51,223 nucleotides of DNA from an uncultured Bacteroidota bacterium (GTDB lineage Bacteria > Bacteroidota > Bacteroidia > Bacteroidales > 4484-276), in assembly GCA_903944895.1 (NCBI GenBank), contig CAJATL010000285.1:1-51223 (forward strand), in the 5' to 3' direction. Below the pieces are notes generated by a model. That model ran no database searches. It saw nothing but the letters and a program-made list of their open reading frames with translations, and was not told the DNA's origin. A program made the position numbers and the translations under genes. Positions 49,304 through 51,223 of this stretch are shown here, piece by piece (position 1 is the stretch's first letter; every line of letters begins with the position of its first letter).

Positions 49304-51223
49304 ATTTCAATTCCAGTATGGTGCGATTTGGAGGTCCATCTGATAGGCCAAAACTTCATTCATCCAGTCGTTTCAATTCCAGTATGGTGCGGTTTGGAGG
49401 TAAGTTTAGCAATGTTTTGTGTTACTCCATTTACGTTTCAATTCCAGTATGGTGCGATTTGGAGAGATGAAGAAGTATTCTAAAATCAATCAAGCGCTGT
49501 TTCAATTCCAGTATGGTGCGATTTGGAGGTTTTTTTGTTACCTCTTTCTTTATCGTGTTGGTTGGTTTCAATTCCAGTATGGTGCGATTTGGAGTTTTGC
49601 CGCTGGTTAATTCCTTTCAATGCAGAAATGTTTCAATTCCAGTATGGTGCGATTTGGAGATGGTTAACCACCCTGCACAATCCAAAGTTGAAACTTGTTT
49701 CAATTCCAGTATGGTGCGATTTGGAGAATAAAGACAAGCTCGTTGCTAAATTCGATATTACGAGTTTCAATTCCAGTATGGTGCGATTTGGTGTCATTCA
49801 TTCGTTAAACTTGATCGCTTGGAGCGTTTGTTTCAATTCCAGTATGGTGCGATTTGGAGTTGTTAGCTTGTCCGATTAGCTTTGCCATCGCGTGTTTCAA
49901 TTCCAGTATGGTGCGATTTGGAGAGAAAGCAGATGAAAAGGCTGCAATGACAGAAACACGTTTCAATTCCAGTATGGTGCGATTTGGAGAGTCACATCAC
50001 ATGGCAGCGTTACGCTTCCAGCGTTGTTTCAATTCCAGTATGGTGCGATTTGGAGATTGCTGATTCGTGGTAAAACATAAGCCTGTTTTTTGTTTCAATT
50101 CCAGTATGGTGCGATTTGGAGCAATAGTCAATTTGCCTGCCGCATCAAGTGTGAAGTGTTTCAATTCCAGTATGGTGCGATTTGGAGGATGCGACTGGAT
50201 TGCCTTTGGCATTAAACAATCGGAGTTTCAATTCCAGTATGGTGCGATTTGGAGGCTTAAACCGCTTTATCTGATCAAAGCTATCAACAACGTTTCAATT
50301 CCAGTATGGTGCGATTTGGAGAGGGCGAAAACCTGAGATAAATTCGCCGGTTTTATGTTTCAATTCCAGTATGGTGCGATTTGGAGCAATGATCCGAAAT
50401 TGTAAACCATCCAAATTCATTGTTTCAATTCCAGTATGGTGCGATTTGGAGTTTAAAGCAAATTATGAAAATTCAGCAAATAAATAGGTTTCAATTCCAG
50501 TATGGTGCGATTTGGAGCCCAAATAGTCAATAAGCCACTCACCAAAAAAGAGTGTTTCAATTCCAGTATGGTGCGATTTGGAGGGTTTTTCCTACTAACG
50601 TAAGGGGTGTTGATTTTCTGTTTCAATTCCAGTATGGTGCGATTTGGAGAAGTACTCAAAGATTGCCGAAGCCGTGCCGAATCCGTTTCAATTCCAGTAT
50701 GGTGCGATTTGGAGCGCGCTGCTTTACGCGATAATCGAAGTCGGAGAGTTGTTTCAATTCCAGTATGGTGCGATTTGGAGTTAATTACGATGATGGACTT
50801 GATGCTTCAACTGATGTTTCAATTCCAGTATGGTGCGATTTGGAGGTTCCTTGATCTGTTTGAGCAGGTTCAGGCACATTTGTTTCAATTCCAGTATGGT
50901 GCGATTTGGAGCCTGATGACCGGCTTAACCCAAAGCGCGCCATTATGTTTCAATTCCAGTATGGTGCGATTTGGAGATGCTTCACACATGGATAATCTTG
51001 CTTACTATGCTTGTTTCAATTCCAGTATGGTGCGATTTGGAGATAATAATTTCCTTTCCAAATATCATCTGGTTAATGAGTTTCAATTCCAGTATGGTGC
51101 GATTTGGAGGAAAACATAATGAGGCCCATCCGTCGCGGCAAACTTGTTTCAATTCCAGTATGGTGCGATTTGGAGAAAGCCACAGCCATTTTTTAATAAT
51201 GATACTCTTTGGGTTTCAATTCC
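49304..51223 (-). CRISPR. CRISPR array, trailer end: 29 complete 30-bp repeats, continues past the window
   Basis: On the plus strand each repeat begins GTTTCAATTCC and ends GATTTGGAG (30 bp). The spacers are 34-37 bp, 29 in number; a thirtieth repeat is cut by the window edge (51213-51223). Read on the minus strand the repeat ends in ATTGAAAC, the usual 3' handle of type I-B and type III crRNAs, so transcription is probably leftward. This agrees with decay at the left: repeat 1 starts with A instead of G, repeat 2 has GGTTTGGAG, and repeat 8 ends GTG. The leader is therefore beyond the right edge. No cas gene lies in this window. Type I-B or III is likely; the subtype cannot be fixed. Confidence 0.98.

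Noticed and set aside
49237-51119. Several open frames of 60-170 codons across the CRISPR array with repeated FNSSMVRFG or FQFQYGAIW peptides
   Set aside because: They are translations of the 30-bp repeats and spacers in different frames; there is no gene-like start, composition or known domain.
49334-51212. Spacers matching the tRNA-Arg island (self-targeting)
   Set aside because: Comparison by eye of several spacers with the island showed no match; this is not a full search, and a computed alignment of all 29 spacers with the island would settle it.

Overview
The window looks like a chromosomal segment of an AT-rich Bacteroidota (Bacteroidetes) bacterium, probably an anaerobic or facultative Bacteroidales/Marinilabiliales-type lineage. 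Supporting signs are promoters of the TAnnTTTG type, weak Shine-Dalgarno sequences, a type IX secretion sorting domain, a VirE-N/BT4734-type primase, a long Bacteroidetes-type HU protein, a LytS/LytTR pair and a complete Rnf operon. The species cannot be named from the sequence alone.

Layout. 1-6.2 kb: housekeeping genes (3' part of mutL, two tandem rhomboid proteases, an EEP-family hydrolase, uvrB). 6.5-22.9 kb: an exopolysaccharide locus on the + strand. It begins with a receiver protein and an initiating sugar transferase fused to a phosphorylation-dead receiver. It continues with a TolC-like protein, a Wzz/GumC chain-length protein, a Wzx-like flippase, an O-antigen ligase/polymerase, a methyltransferase, CysQ, four glycosyltransferases and two acyltransferases: a Wzx/Wzy-type assembly line without visible nucleotide-sugar synthesis genes. 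22.9-24.3 kb: a minus-strand vitamin uptake operon (thiamine-binding-like protein, PnuC-family transporter, NadR-like kinase).

24.4-32.7 kb: tRNA-Arg(TCT), into whose 3' end an 8.2-kb mobile island has inserted. The 45-bp 3' part of the tRNA is duplicated at the far end. The island carries a tyrosine integrase, two small HTH proteins, a primase, a helicase, a Spo11/Topo VI-A-like TOPRIM protein, a DUF5681-like protein and unknown proteins. There are no capsid, tail or conjugation genes, so it resembles a phage satellite or minimal integrative element. Paired GTTCAAAC repeats near both ends are probable integrase arm sites, and one pair abuts the predicted integrase promoter.

32.8-43.2 kb: a small SnoaL-like protein, the rnfBCDGEA operon (minus strand; ion-pumping ferredoxin:NAD oxidoreductase), a His/Gly-rich lipoprotein with PepSY-like repeats, a secreted T9SS-sorted esterase, and a LytS-type kinase with its LytTR regulator. 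43.2-48.4 kb: a repeat-rich spacer, then a five-gene minus-strand operon of proteins I do not recognise (two paralogues, a helical protein, a coiled-coil protein and a four-cysteine mini-protein); this is the best candidate for an undescribed system. 48.5-51.2 kb: palindromic repeats, an HU-like gene behind an operator-rich promoter, and the trailer end of a CRISPR array (29 complete 30-bp repeats plus one cut by the window edge). The array reads on the minus strand, so its leader, and possibly cas genes, lie beyond the right edge.
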